The notes: generated from the letters alone by a model not told the origin. Shown: positions 1 through 8,290, counted from the stretch's first letter. The stretch is 64,000 nucleotides of DNA from CAIKMD01 sp035552195 (GCA_035552195.1 DASZLU010000115.1:41588-105587); one strand, 5' to 3'. Program-made: numbers and translations.

Positions 1-273
1 TTCAACCGCAACGCCTTCGAGGCGTGGGCACACAACATGTCGAAACTGTCGCAGGAAATGGCGCAGTTCATGCAGTCGCGCCTCAAGGAAGAGGGGGCGA
101 TGTGGGAGAAGCTCGCCGCCTGCCGGGACCCGGCCGAGTTACTGCAATGCCAAAGCGAATTCGCGGCGAAGACCGGAACCGACTATGCCGAAGCGGCGCA
201 AAAGCTGTCGCGCCTGATGCTCGATTTCGCCAATACCAGCGTTAAGCCCAGTCGCGCGCCCGAGACCGATTGA
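1..273 (+). CDS. Phasin-like protein, 3' part only
   Basis: The reading frame is open from the first base, so the gene starts before the window; 90 residues are visible. They are charged and helical, with Q/E/K-rich stretches (SKLSQEMAQFMQSRLKEEG, then DYAEAAQKLSRLMLDFA), which is the look of phasin-type proteins that coat polyhydroxyalkanoate granules or act as small helical accessory proteins. An in-frame ATG at 37 is probably internal, because the upstream codons (FNRNAFEAWAHN) are phasin-like too. No granule-synthesis gene is visible beside it. The family call is by resemblance only. Confidence 0.6.
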   Translation, partial: FNRNAFEAWAHNMSKLSQEMAQFMQSRLKEEGAMWEKLAACRDPAELLQCQSEFAAKTGTDYAEAAQKLSRLMLDFANTSVKPSRAPETD

Positions 274-301
274 GCGGCCCCCTTGATCGCCTGGGCGCTG
301 C

Positions 302-1585
302 CTAGAGCAGCGCGCGCAGCGGCGGGTTCTCGAGATAGTCTTTGACGATGTGCCGCGCGTATTGGCGCAGCACGCGCTTGTCGTCGGGATCGCCATCGAC
401 GGCGGAGAGCGGCACGATGCGGTCGTTGCCATAGGTCGATGTCGGCGCGCCGTTGAAATCATAGAGGAAGGGCAGCGCCTCGCCGCGTTGCGCCGCTTCG
501 ATGCCGCGGCGCAACAGGCGGCGGAACAGCGCGACGCCGGTGTCGCCGACACCGAGATGCTCTTTGCTGTGCGGCGTGATCGGACCCTGGCTGGTCATCG
601 CGTCGTAATCGCCGGGCACACGCTGGCGCTCTTCGTAAGGGCGATTGGGGCTTTGGCCGAAATTGTTGAACTGGCCGGCGATTCGCTTGTCGCGCGTTTC
701 GTTGTCGCGCAGGTGGAAGAAGGTGAAGTTGATGCAGTTGTGATCGTCGACCGGCGTGGTCCAGAGAGTCAGCCAGGGCGCCGCCGCTGCTTTCTGGCCG
801 CGGCCGTTCTCGAACACGCTGGTGATGCTGTGGATGTTCGGCATCAGCGCATCGGTCGAGCGCGCCCAGATATTGTCGCCGACCCGACGCACCGCGACAT
901 AGATGCAGCCGACCGGCGTCTCCGACCATTCGATCTCGGGAATGACGCCGAAGCCGTCGCCGAAGGGGTTGGGCTGGCCCGGCAAAACGTGCAGCGTCGC
1001 CGTGTGGACCGGGTCCATCACATTCTCTTTGAGTTGCAGCCAATTGCAGGTCCAGGGCAGACGGTCGCCGGCTTCCATGCGGATGCCGGGCACGTTGAAA
1101 CGGTCGTAATTGGGGAAGGGCGGCTTCTGCTCGATCGGCCCCATATAGACGAAGACCATGCCGCAGAAGACATGCGTCGGATACGCCGGCTGTGCAACCT
1201 GGCGCTGCAGCACTTCGAGCGGTTCGCCCGGCGCTTCGAGGATGGTGCCGTCGATATCGTAAAGCCGACCGTGATAGCAGCAGCGGATGCCGCGCTCTTC
1301 GATCTGGCCGAATTCGAGCGAGGTGTTGCGATGGCAGCAATGCTTATGCGCGCAGCCATAGCGCCCACTCTTGTCGCGGAATAGGACGAGGTCCTCGCCG
1401 AGGACGCGCTGCACGAAAGGCAGATCCTTGATCTCGTGCTCCCAGGCGGCGGCCTGCCAGAAGCGGCGGTGGTATTCGCCGCCCGGGGTGCCTGGCCCAA
1501 CCTGGGTCAGGAACAGATCCGGCTTGCCGGCCTCGGTATGGCGATAGCCGGAAAAACCCAGGCTGGTGCTGCCGCTGCTGTCCAT
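302..1585 (-). CDS. Rieske 2Fe-2S aromatic ring-hydroxylating oxygenase, alpha-type subunit
   Basis: 427 residues. The N-terminal Rieske domain carries C83-x-H85 and C102-x-x-H105 (HCCHRN and CCYHGR), and the catalytic domain has the mononuclear iron motif DPVHTATLH followed by a late Asp region. Proteins of this type hydroxylate or O-/N-demethylate aromatic substrates in the cytoplasm using electrons from a separate reductase. I chose the ATG at 1585 because GGGAGG lies five bases upstream; a start at 1612 is open but has no good ribosome site. The gene stands alone: neither a reductase nor a ferredoxin is adjacent, the nearest Rieske ferredoxin being at 46128. The length fits single-component-oxygenase homotrimers of the phthalate/vanillate type. 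Substrate unknown. Confidence 0.9.
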   Translation of the reverse strand: MDSSGSTSLGFSGYRHTEAGKPDLFLTQVGPGTPGGEYHRRFWQAAAWEHEIKDLPFVQRVLGEDLVLFRDKSGRYGCAHKHCCHRNTSLEFGQIEERGIRCCYHGRLYDIDGTILEAPGEPLEVLQRQVAQPAYPTHVFCGMVFVYMGPIEQKPPFPNYDRFNVPGIRMEAGDRLPWTCNWLQLKENVMDPVHTATLHVLPGQPNPFGDGFGVIPEIEWSETPVGCIYVAVRRVGDNIWARSTDALMPNIHSITSVFENGRGQKAAAAPWLTLWTTPVDDHNCINFTFFHLRDNETRDKRIAGQFNNFGQSPNRPYEERQRVPGDYDAMTSQGPITPHSKEHLGVGDTGVALFRRLLRRGIEAAQRGEALPFLYDFNGAPTSTYGNDRIVPLSAVDGDPDDKRVLRQYARHIVKDYLENPPLRALL

Positions 1586-1835
1586 GATGCCCTCCCATCT
1601 CGCGACCGGCATTAACGATTGTTGCCGGTCATCCTGTCAGCTTTAGTTTGTGCGAGGCTTTGCGGTGACGCAAGCGGGACGACCGCCGATTCGACACCGC
1701 GGCAGGGAGAAATCCAAGGATTACTGCCCGAAGCGCAAGCTTGGCGCAATAATTCTCGCAAAACGAAGTAGCGTTCGGCGCGTGATGGCGCTACTTCATG
1801 CCTATCACTGTCATAGACATGCGAAAGGGACATCG

Positions 1836-2018
1836 GTGATCATTAATATTGGTCAAGTTTCCGATTTGCATATTGATACGATCGTGGAGGCGCCGTGCCC
1901 GGACATTTACCTGGGCCCCCGTCGCCGCCGTGACCCCGGCCCGCCGACCACCGCCGCGCTCTCGAAGGCGCTCCGCGAGTGGGAAGCCGGCGCCGAGGCA
2001 AACGCCAACAACGGCTGA
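1836..2018 (+). CDS. Small hypothetical protein
   Basis: A possible 60-residue protein starting with GTG at 1836, preceded by AAAGGGA six bases upstream. The C-terminal half (YLGPRRRRDPGPPTTAALSK, then ALREWEAGAEANANNG) has ordinary alphaproteobacterial amino-acid use, and the stop codon is followed within 30 bases by a strong rho-independent hairpin at 2048-2080. An upstream extension of the same frame to 1650 is open but looks non-coding. No domain recognised; it could still be non-coding. Confidence 0.4.
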   Translation: MIINIGQVSDLHIDTIVEAPCPDIYLGPRRRRDPGPPTTAALSKALREWEAGAEANANNG

Positions 2019-2047
2019 TCGCTCTTCTTCAGCTCTTAGCCAGAACG

Positions 2048-2080
2048 AAAACGGCGCGGGGAGCCTTCCCGCGCCGTTTT
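2048..2080. terminator. Bidirectional rho-independent terminator
   Basis: Perfect 13-bp inverted repeat AAAACGGCGCGGG / CCCGCGCCGTTTT (2048-2060 and 2068-2080) with a 7-base loop. The stem begins with AAAA and ends with TTTT, so it can terminate transcription in both directions: for the small plus-strand frame ending at 2018 and for the lipoprotein gene ending at 2103 on the minus strand. Confidence 0.85.
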
Positions 2081-2102
2081 GCTTTAAGTGTTGCTCGTCC
2101 CG

Positions 2103-2357
2103 CTAGTTGCCGGTCGCGCCCGAGGTATCACCACTGGGCCCGAGAGTCTGGGGCATGCCTGGGGCGTAGGGCGCCCCATAAGGGGCCGGATAGGGCCGGG
2201 CCGGCGCGGCGTAGGGATAAGACGGCCCCGGCGCCGGGTACGCGTAACCCTGCGGCGCGTAGCCGTAACGCGGCGGCGGGCCATAGCCATAAGGCGGGTA
2301 GTAGACGCAGCCGCTCAGCAACACGCACAGCGAAGCTAACGCAACAAGGCGGGACAT
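2103..2357 (-). CDS. Small Pro/Tyr/Gly-rich lipoprotein
   Basis: 84 residues. The N-terminus MSRLVALASLCVLLSGC is a textbook lipoprotein signal with lipobox LLSGC, so Cys17 should be lipidated and the protein anchored in the membrane facing the periplasm. The mature part is almost entirely Pro, Tyr, Gly and Ala in short irregular repeats of the YGYAPQGYAYPAPG kind, with no globular domain. Such proteins are common small envelope components in alphaproteobacteria, with no assigned function. Transcription probably ends at the 2048-2080 hairpin. The region upstream (2358-2475) holds nothing I recognise. Confidence 0.75.
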   Translation of the reverse strand: MSRLVALASLCVLLSGCVYYPPYGYGPPPRYGYAPQGYAYPAPGPSYPYAAPARPYPAPYGAPYAPGMPQTLGPSGDTSGATGN

Positions 2358-2475
2358 GATCTTCCTCCGATGTCTCCCGATAACACCCGGCGACCGCCCA
2401 AGTTGCCGTTGTTAGCCGCTGCTTAAACTTTGGCAGGCAAAGCTTCTTCCCAAGAGAAGCGGAGCCAATCAATCA

Positions 2476-2604
2476 ATGCGAAGGACGCTGAGCTTTCGAG
2501 CGCGCGCCACCCGAATCGCCGAACCCGGTCGTGGGGTTGCGATCATGTCGCTTGGGCTGATGCTGCTGGTCATGTTTTTCGATGCGCTCGGTACGCTGCC
2601 CTGA
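2476..2604 (+). CDS. Possible 42-residue single-pass membrane protein
   Basis: ATG at 2476 opens a 42-codon frame with a basic N-terminus (MRRTLSFRARATRIAEPGRG) followed by one hydrophobic segment (VAIMSLGLMLLVMFFDALG) and a quick stop. The positive-then-hydrophobic layout is that of a small inner-membrane peptide. Purine-rich AAGAGAAGCGGAG lies upstream, but its spacing from the ATG is long. No homologue recognised; this may be a chance frame. Confidence 0.3.
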   Translation: MRRTLSFRARATRIAEPGRGVAIMSLGLMLLVMFFDALGTLP

Positions 2605-2643
2605 AGCAGCGCCGAACCCGCGCGCTAACCGGCAAAGCAGCGG

Positions 2644-2916
2644 TTACGAAGACGAATCCCGCCCATAAAGCGCGTCGAGTTTCTTCTTGCGTTGCTGCTG
2701 GGTGTAAATCTCGGCCGATCGCATCGCGAACGTAGCGGAGCCAAGGGTGACGATGCCAAGCAGCGTCAGCTCGGCGATATCGTCCCACCTCGCGCCGTGG
2801 CTCAAGGCCGACCCCAAAAGATAGCCGCAAATCGCAACCGCGACGGTGCAAAGCCCCGCTCGAAACCCGAGCAGGCGGCGCGCCGCAAGGCGCAATTCCT
2901 CGAAAACTGATTCCAT
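2644..2916 (-). CDS. Small two-pass membrane protein, hypothetical
   Basis: 90 residues from the ATG at 2916, which has GGGGGA just upstream; starts at 2946 and 2994 are open but less well supported. Two hydrophobic segments (around residues 19-36, LCTVAVAICGYLLGSAL, and 47-66, IAELTLLGIVTLGSATFAM) are followed by a basic cytoplasmic tail containing QQQRKKKLDALYGRD. I do not recognise the family. It lies between other small membrane-protein genes with no shared promoter visible. Confidence 0.6.
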   Translation of the reverse strand: MESVFEELRLAARRLLGFRAGLCTVAVAICGYLLGSALSHGARWDDIAELTLLGIVTLGSATFAMRSAEIYTQQQRKKKLDALYGRDSSS

Positions 2917-3069
2917 GATTCCCCCGACGCCGCGATTGTCGCTCATCAGAGGTAAAAAAACATTCGCTAAATTGGCGCAGCAATAGCCAAGCATAAGCCA
3001 TCCGTGGTCGCGATCGCGGAACCTCGTGCAATCAATCTCGTTTCACAGACAAAACACGAGGAGTGAGAG

Positions 3070-3243
3070 ATGCTCTATTGGGCGTTGGTGTTCTTCATCA
3101 TTGCGATCATTGCCGGGTTCTTCGGCTTCTTCGGCCTCGCGGGTGCGGCGGCCGGTATCGCTAAGATTCTGTTCTTTGTCTTCCTCGTTCTGCTGGTGAT
3201 CAGCCTTCTCTCAGGCGGCTGGCGTCGGGGACCGACAATCTAG
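3070..3243 (+). CDS. DUF1328 / YtjA-family small membrane protein
   Basis: 57 residues beginning MLYWALVFFIIAIIAGFFGF, with the glycine/alanine turn FGLAGAAAGIAKILFFVFL and the ending LLSGGWRR. This is the characteristic two-helix DUF1328 (YtjA) pattern, a short inner-membrane protein common in Proteobacteria and often stress-induced. GAGGAGTGAGAG precedes the ATG at a good distance. Function unknown. The gene converges on the binding-protein gene ending at 3274, with a hairpin between them. Confidence 0.85.
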   Translation: MLYWALVFFIIAIIAGFFGFFGLAGAAAGIAKILFFVFLVLLVISLLSGGWRRGPTI

Positions 3244-3262
3244 CGAGCGTTCGTTATTCGGG

Positions 3263-3287
3263 CGGACCGGCCTCTACGGCCGGTCCG
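3263..3287. terminator. Hairpin between convergent genes, containing a stop codon
   Basis: A 10-bp perfect inverted repeat CGGACCGGCC / GGCCGGTCCG with a 5-base loop. The loop holds the TAG stop codon of the minus-strand gene ending at 3274. There is no T-run, so it is a weak intrinsic terminator at best, but its place between converging genes suggests 3' end formation or transcript protection. Confidence 0.5.
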
Positions 3288-4278
3288 TCAGCTTCGCGTA
3301 GCGCTGATCGATCAGTGTCGACGCGTCGAGATGAAATTTTTGTAGGCCCCTTGCTTCGTACCAATCGAGCATGCGTTGCAGGTCGGCGAGGGCAATCCGC
3401 GCTTCCGGGTCGACATAGTTGAGTCCGCGACGGACCACATCTTCCGGCTGGCCAAGACCTTTCGCCACCAGCGCGATCATCTCACCGGCATTGGGCTGAT
3501 CGGCGCGATTGCCTTGCGCGTCGAGGAAAGCTGCGTCCCAGGCTTGCGCGCCTTGGCGAAAGGCTACGAGGAAGCGCTTCACCGTCTCCGGCCTTTCATT
3601 GGCGAATTTGGTCGACGTCACCGTGCCGCTGACATCGGCGCCATGCACCTCTTCGTCCAGCCAGCCGATTTGCCGCGCGCCGCCGCGATTGACGATGGCG
3701 TAGAGATTGGCGGAGCTCATGATCGCGGCATCGACCTGATTGCCGGTCAACGCCGAGGCGACGTTGGAATTCGATTGCAGCCCCATGACGCGCACGGTCT
3801 TGAGATCGATGTGATATTTGTCGAGGACAAGGGCCATCGAATATTCGAGCGGCGAGCCGGGTTGGGTGACGCCGACCGAATGGCCGCCGAGCTTGGCGAC
3901 GCTCGTCAGCCCCGCGGCGTAGGCCTGGTTGGAGGCGACGAAGCCGAGGCCATGAAAGCCTTTATGCTCGACCGTGTCGCCGCCGATGATCTTCAGCGTG
4001 CCTTGATGGCCGAGGACGAAGAACGGCTCGCTCAAACCCGTCGTGCCGAAATCGGCATCGCCGCTGGCGATGGCGAGCGCGATCGGCTGCGATGATTCGA
4101 ATGGCATGAGCTTGGCGTCGAGCCCTTGTGCCGCGAAGAAGCCCTTGGCGTCGGCAACGATGATCGACAGGCTCGCGAGCGAGGTGCCGACGTAGCCGAT
4201 GCGGATCGGATCGCCCGCCCGAGCGCTGACGGCGCCGAGCGATAGCGCGAAACAGCCGATCGCGAGCGCGCGGATCAT
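3274..4278 (-). CDS. NitT/TauT-type ABC transporter substrate-binding protein
   Basis: 334 residues with a Sec signal peptide (MIRALAIGCFALSLGAVSARA). The mature protein has the SsuA/ThiY-like fold pattern: IRIGYVGTSLASLSIIVADA, then FFAAQGLDAKLMPF, GDADFGTTG and ALTGNQVDAAIM. It would bind a small organic anion in the periplasm and deliver it to an importer. It starts immediately after the TAG of the bicupin gene (TAGATG), so the two are co-translated. No permease or ATPase lies beside it. It is clearly paralogous to the binding protein at 38502-39530 (shared ALTGNQVD, GFH and YAAGLTS segments). Confidence 0.9.
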   Translation of the reverse strand: MIRALAIGCFALSLGAVSARAGDPIRIGYVGTSLASLSIIVADAKGFFAAQGLDAKLMPFESSQPIALAIASGDADFGTTGLSEPFFVLGHQGTLKIIGGDTVEHKGFHGLGFVASNQAYAAGLTSVAKLGGHSVGVTQPGSPLEYSMALVLDKYHIDLKTVRVMGLQSNSNVASALTGNQVDAAIMSSANLYAIVNRGGARQIGWLDEEVHGADVSGTVTSTKFANERPETVKRFLVAFRQGAQAWDAAFLDAQGNRADQPNAGEMIALVAKGLGQPEDVVRRGLNYVDPEARIALADLQRMLDWYEARGLQKFHLDASTLIDQRYAKLTDRP

Positions 4279-5412
4279 CTATTCCGCCGCCGATTTCTCC
4301 GGGAACCAGCGATGCATCAGCGGATCGACCGTGCCGCCATTCTTTTTCATCTCCGCCAGCCACTCCGGATGGATGCGCGGATCCTGATCGTCGTATTCGA
4401 TCTGATCGCCGCCATCCTTGATGCTGCGCGCCGTCGCGCCGAGTTTCTCGCTGTCCGGATCGCCGCCGGTGCGCCGCGCCGCCGAGGTCATCGGATAGCG
4501 GATCCCGCCGATGCCGGTGGCGAGATAGCGCGCCGCGCGATCGCAGGTGTTGAAATGCTGATGGATCTGCTGCTCGGCCGGCGGATAGACAATGCCGTGC
4601 CGCCAATCGATGCGGCGGTAATCCTTGTCTCCCTCGAACCAGGCCAGTGAATAACCGGTGCCGACCAGGAACATCACATGCGTGCCGGCGCTGTGGCGAT
4701 GCGCCTTCTTATAGGTGCCGGGCGGCATTTCCGAGATATGCGCGTGCATCGAGCTGTCAGCGAGGATGAGCTTGATGTTGGCGCCGCCGGCGCCGCGCGC
4801 TTCGTAGGATTGCAGCTCGAGCTGCTCGAGATCGGGAACGAAATTCGTCTCCCACATGTGGCTGCCTTGGCGCACCAGCAGCAGGTCGCCTTCGCCGGTG
4901 TAGTACTCGTCCTTGCCGATGCGGTCGGTGAAAGGCGCGTTGGTGTCGAAGATGAATTGCTCGTTGTGGAAGATGTTCATGATCAGCGGCATGTTGACGG
5001 TTGAGACCATCAGCGCGCGCTTCTGGCCGCTGCCGTTGAAATGGCGATGCTTGGCGTTGAGCGGGATCGCGAAAAGGCTGCGCGGTCCCCATTCGAAGCT
5101 GCGCTTGGCGCCATCGGGAAATTCGAGCTGCGTGCTGCCGCTGCCATCAAGGACATAGACGACCTCCTCATAGAGGTGCTTGACCGGGGTCGAGGACGCG
5201 CCCGGCGGCAGCTCGTAGAGGAACATGGTTGCGAAATCGCCGCGGCCTTTGAGGTGGCACGCCGCGCCGTTCATCCCGAAGCGAGCCCAGGGTTTGGTCT
5301 CGACCGCGAAGAGATCGAGCGCGTAATCCTCCGCGATCGGCACGCCTTCGCCCTTGATCCAGTCGCCGTAGGAATCGAGCCGCAAGCGCGGCTTGGTCGG
5401 CTGCTCGGTCAT
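4279..5412 (-). CDS. Bicupin protein, possible dioxygenase-like enzyme
   Basis: 377 residues from the ATG at 5412, which has GGAGGA seven bases upstream; an upstream start at 5451 has no such site. Two cupin domains are visible: one around HLYEEVVYVLDGSGST and a second around KKAHRHSAGTHVMFLVGTGY, with HQHFNTCDRAARYLATG after it. Histidine- and glutamate-rich cupin motifs usually bind a metal and catalyse oxygenation, isomerisation or decarboxylation of small aromatic or keto acids (gentisate dioxygenase-like in plan). It is coupled to the binding protein at 3274, which hints that it acts on the imported compound. Reaction not determinable from sequence. Confidence 0.75.
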   Translation of the reverse strand: MTEQPTKPRLRLDSYGDWIKGEGVPIAEDYALDLFAVETKPWARFGMNGAACHLKGRGDFATMFLYELPPGASSTPVKHLYEEVVYVLDGSGSTQLEFPDGAKRSFEWGPRSLFAIPLNAKHRHFNGSGQKRALMVSTVNMPLIMNIFHNEQFIFDTNAPFTDRIGKDEYYTGEGDLLLVRQGSHMWETNFVPDLEQLELQSYEARGAGGANIKLILADSSMHAHISEMPPGTYKKAHRHSAGTHVMFLVGTGYSLAWFEGDKDYRRIDWRHGIVYPPAEQQIHQHFNTCDRAARYLATGIGGIRYPMTSAARRTGGDPDSEKLGATARSIKDGGDQIEYDDQDPRIHPEWLAEMKKNGGTVDPLMHRWFPEKSAAE

Positions 5413-5594
5413 GGCATTCCTCCAAATCGGTCGCGAGGCTCGATTATACATTGAGACCAGTCGTCATGCTCTATGTCGGGTTTCGGGCGCAGACCGGACC
5501 GAGGGTTAGAGCGGATTGAACTTCCGCTAATGCCCCGACCCAGACCTGGCTGCGCGATCGATGTCTCGCGCTGCCAAGTCCCGGTCGCGACGCT

Positions 5595-7343
5595 TCAGTT
5601 GAGCGGCTCGACGTGCACCAACGCGTGATCGTGGTTGCTGCCGACCCAGACGCTGGTCCGCGGCGTCGTGTCGTCGATGAAGATCGTTCGCATATTGGTG
5701 TCCGACGGCATCAGATACTGGTCGGTCTGCCCGGTCTTGGGATCGGACCGCACGACGCGGTCGGTGCTCATCGTGGAAGACCAGATGATACCGTGCTTGT
5801 CGATTTCGGAGCGATACGGGTTGGTGTAAGCGGGCAACTGATATTCCGTGAATTGACGCGTTTTCGGATTGAACACCGCAACCTGGTTGCCCTGGTATTC
5901 GGTGGCGACGATGTCGCCATTCGCCGAGACATCCATGCGGCGCAAGCGTGAATTCGCCGTCGGCGGTTTGTACCAGGTCACCTTGAGCGTCTTCGCGTCG
6001 ATCTCGCCGAGATAGCCGGTGCTGAATTCGGCCATCCACAGATTGTTCTGGGCGTCGGAGATGACCTGATAGATGCCGTAATGATGATTGGCGGCATCCG
6101 GCAGCTCGTCGGTCGGATGGAACCGCTCCCAATTGCCGCTGGCGAGGTCGAGGCGATAGATGTATTGCGTGCCGACGTCCTTCGTCCACACCTTGCCGTC
6201 GACGTCATGGCGATCGCCGACGAAATTCAGCTGGACGCGGTCATCGTTCCACTTCGCCGGCACCGGATAATATTTGATCGCGCCGGTCTTCGGGTCGATC
6301 GTGCCGAGGGAGGCCTGGTACATCATGTCGAACCAGATCAGACCCTGCTTGTCGAATTGCAGGCTGAGCTGGCCCACCGGCGCTTTCTCTTTGAATTTTT
6401 TCACCGGATATTGGGTGAGCTCGAGCGTCTTCGGATTGAGCTTGCCGAGGAAGCTCTGGCCGAAATCCGAGTACCAGATGTTGCCGTCCTTATCGCGGAC
6501 GACGTCGTGCGGTTCGATGGTCTCACCCGGCAACGCGTACTCGGTCACGATGACCTTGGTGGAATCGCCGCTAGGGCGCGGCAGTGTCTTGAGCTGATAC
6601 GTCCAGGTGTCCGCCGAGCTTAGATTGACGGTCGCCAAATACTGCGCCGGCTTGAGAAACTGCTGCGGCGTGCCGGAGCGCGATTCGTCCAGCATCTTCT
6701 GCGGCTTGATCGGCTGACTGACCGGGCCATAGCCCGCCATGCGGTGCATCACCTGCATGAATTCATCGGCATTATGGGTCGACAGCGCGATCCGTTGGAG
6801 CGTGTGACAGCTGGTGCAATTGAGCAGCGCGGCTTTCTGTTCGTTCGTGCCGGGCATGCTCATCGTCCACTCGGCATCGGTAAGCTGGCCGGCAAGATTC
6901 TTGGTCGGTTCGAGCTTCAGGGCCACATCGGCGGTCTTGCCCGCGGCCACAGTGGCACCCGCCGGCGCGGCAAGATCATAGCCGACCGCGCGGATCGCGA
7001 GCGTGTAATGGCCGGGCGAGAGCCGCGCCGCCGGGAATTGGAAATTGCCTTTGGCATCGGACACCACGCTCACCGAGACGATCGAGCGCCGCAGCGTGCA
7101 TTTGAGCGCTTGGTCGCCCGCAGCGCCGGATCCATTTGCCTTCGGGGCGCAGTCGCCGGCGCCTTCCGGGCCGGCCGCGCGCGCAGTGACGACGACGCCT
7201 TCCATGGCGCCATCGGCTTGGGAGGTCACATGACCGGAAATGGCCGGCGTCGCCTGATGGGCGGCATAGACGGCGGATGGCGTAATCTCTGTCAGTCCGA
7301 CCGCTAGGACGGCCGTCATGCCAAACCTGAGCATCGATTTCAT
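5595..7343 (-). CDS. Secreted carboxypeptidase-regulatory / cytochrome c / streptogramin-lyase-like propeller fusion
   Basis: 582 residues from the ATG at 7343 (GGGAG upstream). A signal peptide (MKSMLRFGMTAVLAVGLTEI, cleavage after AVYA) is followed by a carboxypeptidase regulatory-like beta domain (GHVTSQADGAMEGVVVTARA). A c-type heme site CTSCH follows with a nearby Met (MHRMAGYG). The long C-terminal part has blades such as EPHDVVRDKDGNIWYSDFGQ, the pattern of Vgb (virginiamycin B lyase)-type propellers. The protein is therefore likely periplasmic and heme-bearing. The propeller is not evidence of antibiotic resistance: the family is broad, and this fusion looks like a redox or binding protein. 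The diheme cytochrome gene just upstream suggests shared electron transfer. Confidence 0.8.
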   Translation of the reverse strand: MKSMLRFGMTAVLAVGLTEITPSAVYAAHQATPAISGHVTSQADGAMEGVVVTARAAGPEGAGDCAPKANGSGAAGDQALKCTLRRSIVSVSVVSDAKGNFQFPAARLSPGHYTLAIRAVGYDLAAPAGATVAAGKTADVALKLEPTKNLAGQLTDAEWTMSMPGTNEQKAALLNCTSCHTLQRIALSTHNADEFMQVMHRMAGYGPVSQPIKPQKMLDESRSGTPQQFLKPAQYLATVNLSSADTWTYQLKTLPRPSGDSTKVIVTEYALPGETIEPHDVVRDKDGNIWYSDFGQSFLGKLNPKTLELTQYPVKKFKEKAPVGQLSLQFDKQGLIWFDMMYQASLGTIDPKTGAIKYYPVPAKWNDDRVQLNFVGDRHDVDGKVWTKDVGTQYIYRLDLASGNWERFHPTDELPDAANHHYGIYQVISDAQNNLWMAEFSTGYLGEIDAKTLKVTWYKPPTANSRLRRMDVSANGDIVATEYQGNQVAVFNPKTRQFTEYQLPAYTNPYRSEIDKHGIIWSSTMSTDRVVRSDPKTGQTDQYLMPSDTNMRTIFIDDTTPRTSVWVGSNHDHALVHVEPLN

Positions 7344-7404
7344 AGCTCGCTCCCTTGAGATCGGTGTGCTCTGCCCGCGGGCAGTCTCCGGACGATAACG
7401 GACG

Positions 7405-7962
7405 TCAAAGTGCGGACAGGTAGTGCGCGATCGCCTCACGCTGACTCTTGGTCAGCGCTTTCATGAATCCCGGCATATCGAGGTTGTTGGTCCGCGTTCC
7501 ATCGGCAAAACCGTTCATGGCGCCGATCAGGTACTCGTAGCTAAGGCCTGCCAATCGCGGCGCCGGCGCGCCACCCTCGAAATTCAGCCCGTGACATGCC
7601 TCGCACATGGCTGCGTCCTTGGGCGCCGGCTTCGCGGCCGTTTTCACGGAGGCCGCCGGCCAGGTCTTGGCGGCGAAATAGTCCGCTACCGAACGAAGAT
7701 CTTCGAGGCTGAAGGATTGGGCGATGGACGCCATCGTCGCATTGCTGCGGGCACCGCTGTGGTAGTCGTGCAGGTCCTTATAAAGGTAACTGCCCTGCTG
7801 CCCCGAGATGATCGGCGTGTTGGTCGCGACGGGCTTGCCGTCCTGGCCATGGCAGCCGGCGCATACTTCCACGCGGCTGGCGATGTCGTCCGCACCATAG
7901 GCGGGCAACGTGACCGCGGTGGCGATGGCAAAAAAGACGATGGCGAGGGGACTTTTGAACAT
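7405..7962 (-). CDS. Cytochrome c4-like diheme c-type cytochrome
   Basis: 185 residues from the ATG at 7962 (GGGG seven bases upstream; an ATG at 7977 is also possible). Signal peptide MFKSPLAIVFFAIATAVTLP ending AYGA. Two CxxCH heme sites, CAGCH and CEACH, sit in two similar halves, each followed by a distal Met region (NATMASIAQ and DMPGFMKAL), the layout of cytochrome c4 (about 190 residues). It is a periplasmic electron carrier. It lies 61 bases upstream of the propeller-cytochrome gene in the same direction, so the two probably form an operon feeding electrons to or from that protein. Confidence 0.9.
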   Translation of the reverse strand: MFKSPLAIVFFAIATAVTLPAYGADDIASRVEVCAGCHGQDGKPVATNTPIISGQQGSYLYKDLHDYHSGARSNATMASIAQSFSLEDLRSVADYFAAKTWPAASVKTAAKPAPKDAAMCEACHGLNFEGGAPAPRLAGLSYEYLIGAMNGFADGTRTNNLDMPGFMKALTKSQREAIAHYLSAL

Positions 7963-7977
7963 GATCGCACGCCCCAT

Positions 7978-8290
7978 CAACGTTCGACCGCGCCGACGCC
8001 GAACAATCGGGACAATGGATAAGCAAAGGCGGGCTGTTGCCACGCGCAATTCTTCTCGGCGCCACGACATCTACGCATTCTCCCCACGGTAGGCTCTATC
8101 TTTATTGGCCTAGGCTATCACGGAGGGGCATCTATGCAAAGTATGGCGGAAATCGGGGGGTCTTTGATGGCCTCGCGGATTGTGAGTTCAGTGTCCGATT
8201 TTTTCGAGCGGCTGCCGAGTCTCTCGACCTAATGGGAGAGCGGACAATTAAACGCGCCTAATGCCAGCTATCCCGATTTATGACCGTGCT
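7978..8290. other. Intergenic stretch with one candidate tiny gene
   Basis: About 310 bases between the cytochrome start and the end of the LysR gene. Apart from the short frame at 8134-8232 I see no conserved element, RNA or repeat. The part nearest the cytochrome (7980-8090) must hold its promoter, but no clear -35/-10 pair stands out. Confidence 0.5.
8134..8232 (+). CDS. Candidate 32-residue peptide with a perfect ribosome site
   Basis: ATG at 8134 follows GGAGGGG (8122-8128) with five bases between, an unusually good Shine-Dalgarno for this window. The 32-codon frame begins MQSMAEIGGSLMASRIVSSV and ends with a charged FFERLPSLST, giving a short amphipathic peptide. No homologue recognised. 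It lies upstream of and antiparallel to the LysR gene, so it could be a small regulatory peptide or chance. Confidence 0.4.
   Translation: MQSMAEIGGSLMASRIVSSVSDFFERLPSLST

Noticed and set aside
350..1384. Long open frame on the plus strand antisense to the Rieske oxygenase gene
   Set aside because: It follows from GC-rich codon bias; it carries no recognisable motif, whereas the minus frame has the full iron-sulphur motifs.
5595..7343. Streptogramin (virginiamycin B) resistance enzyme
   Set aside because: The propeller family is broad, and this protein has a heme site and a regulatory domain absent from resistance lyases.
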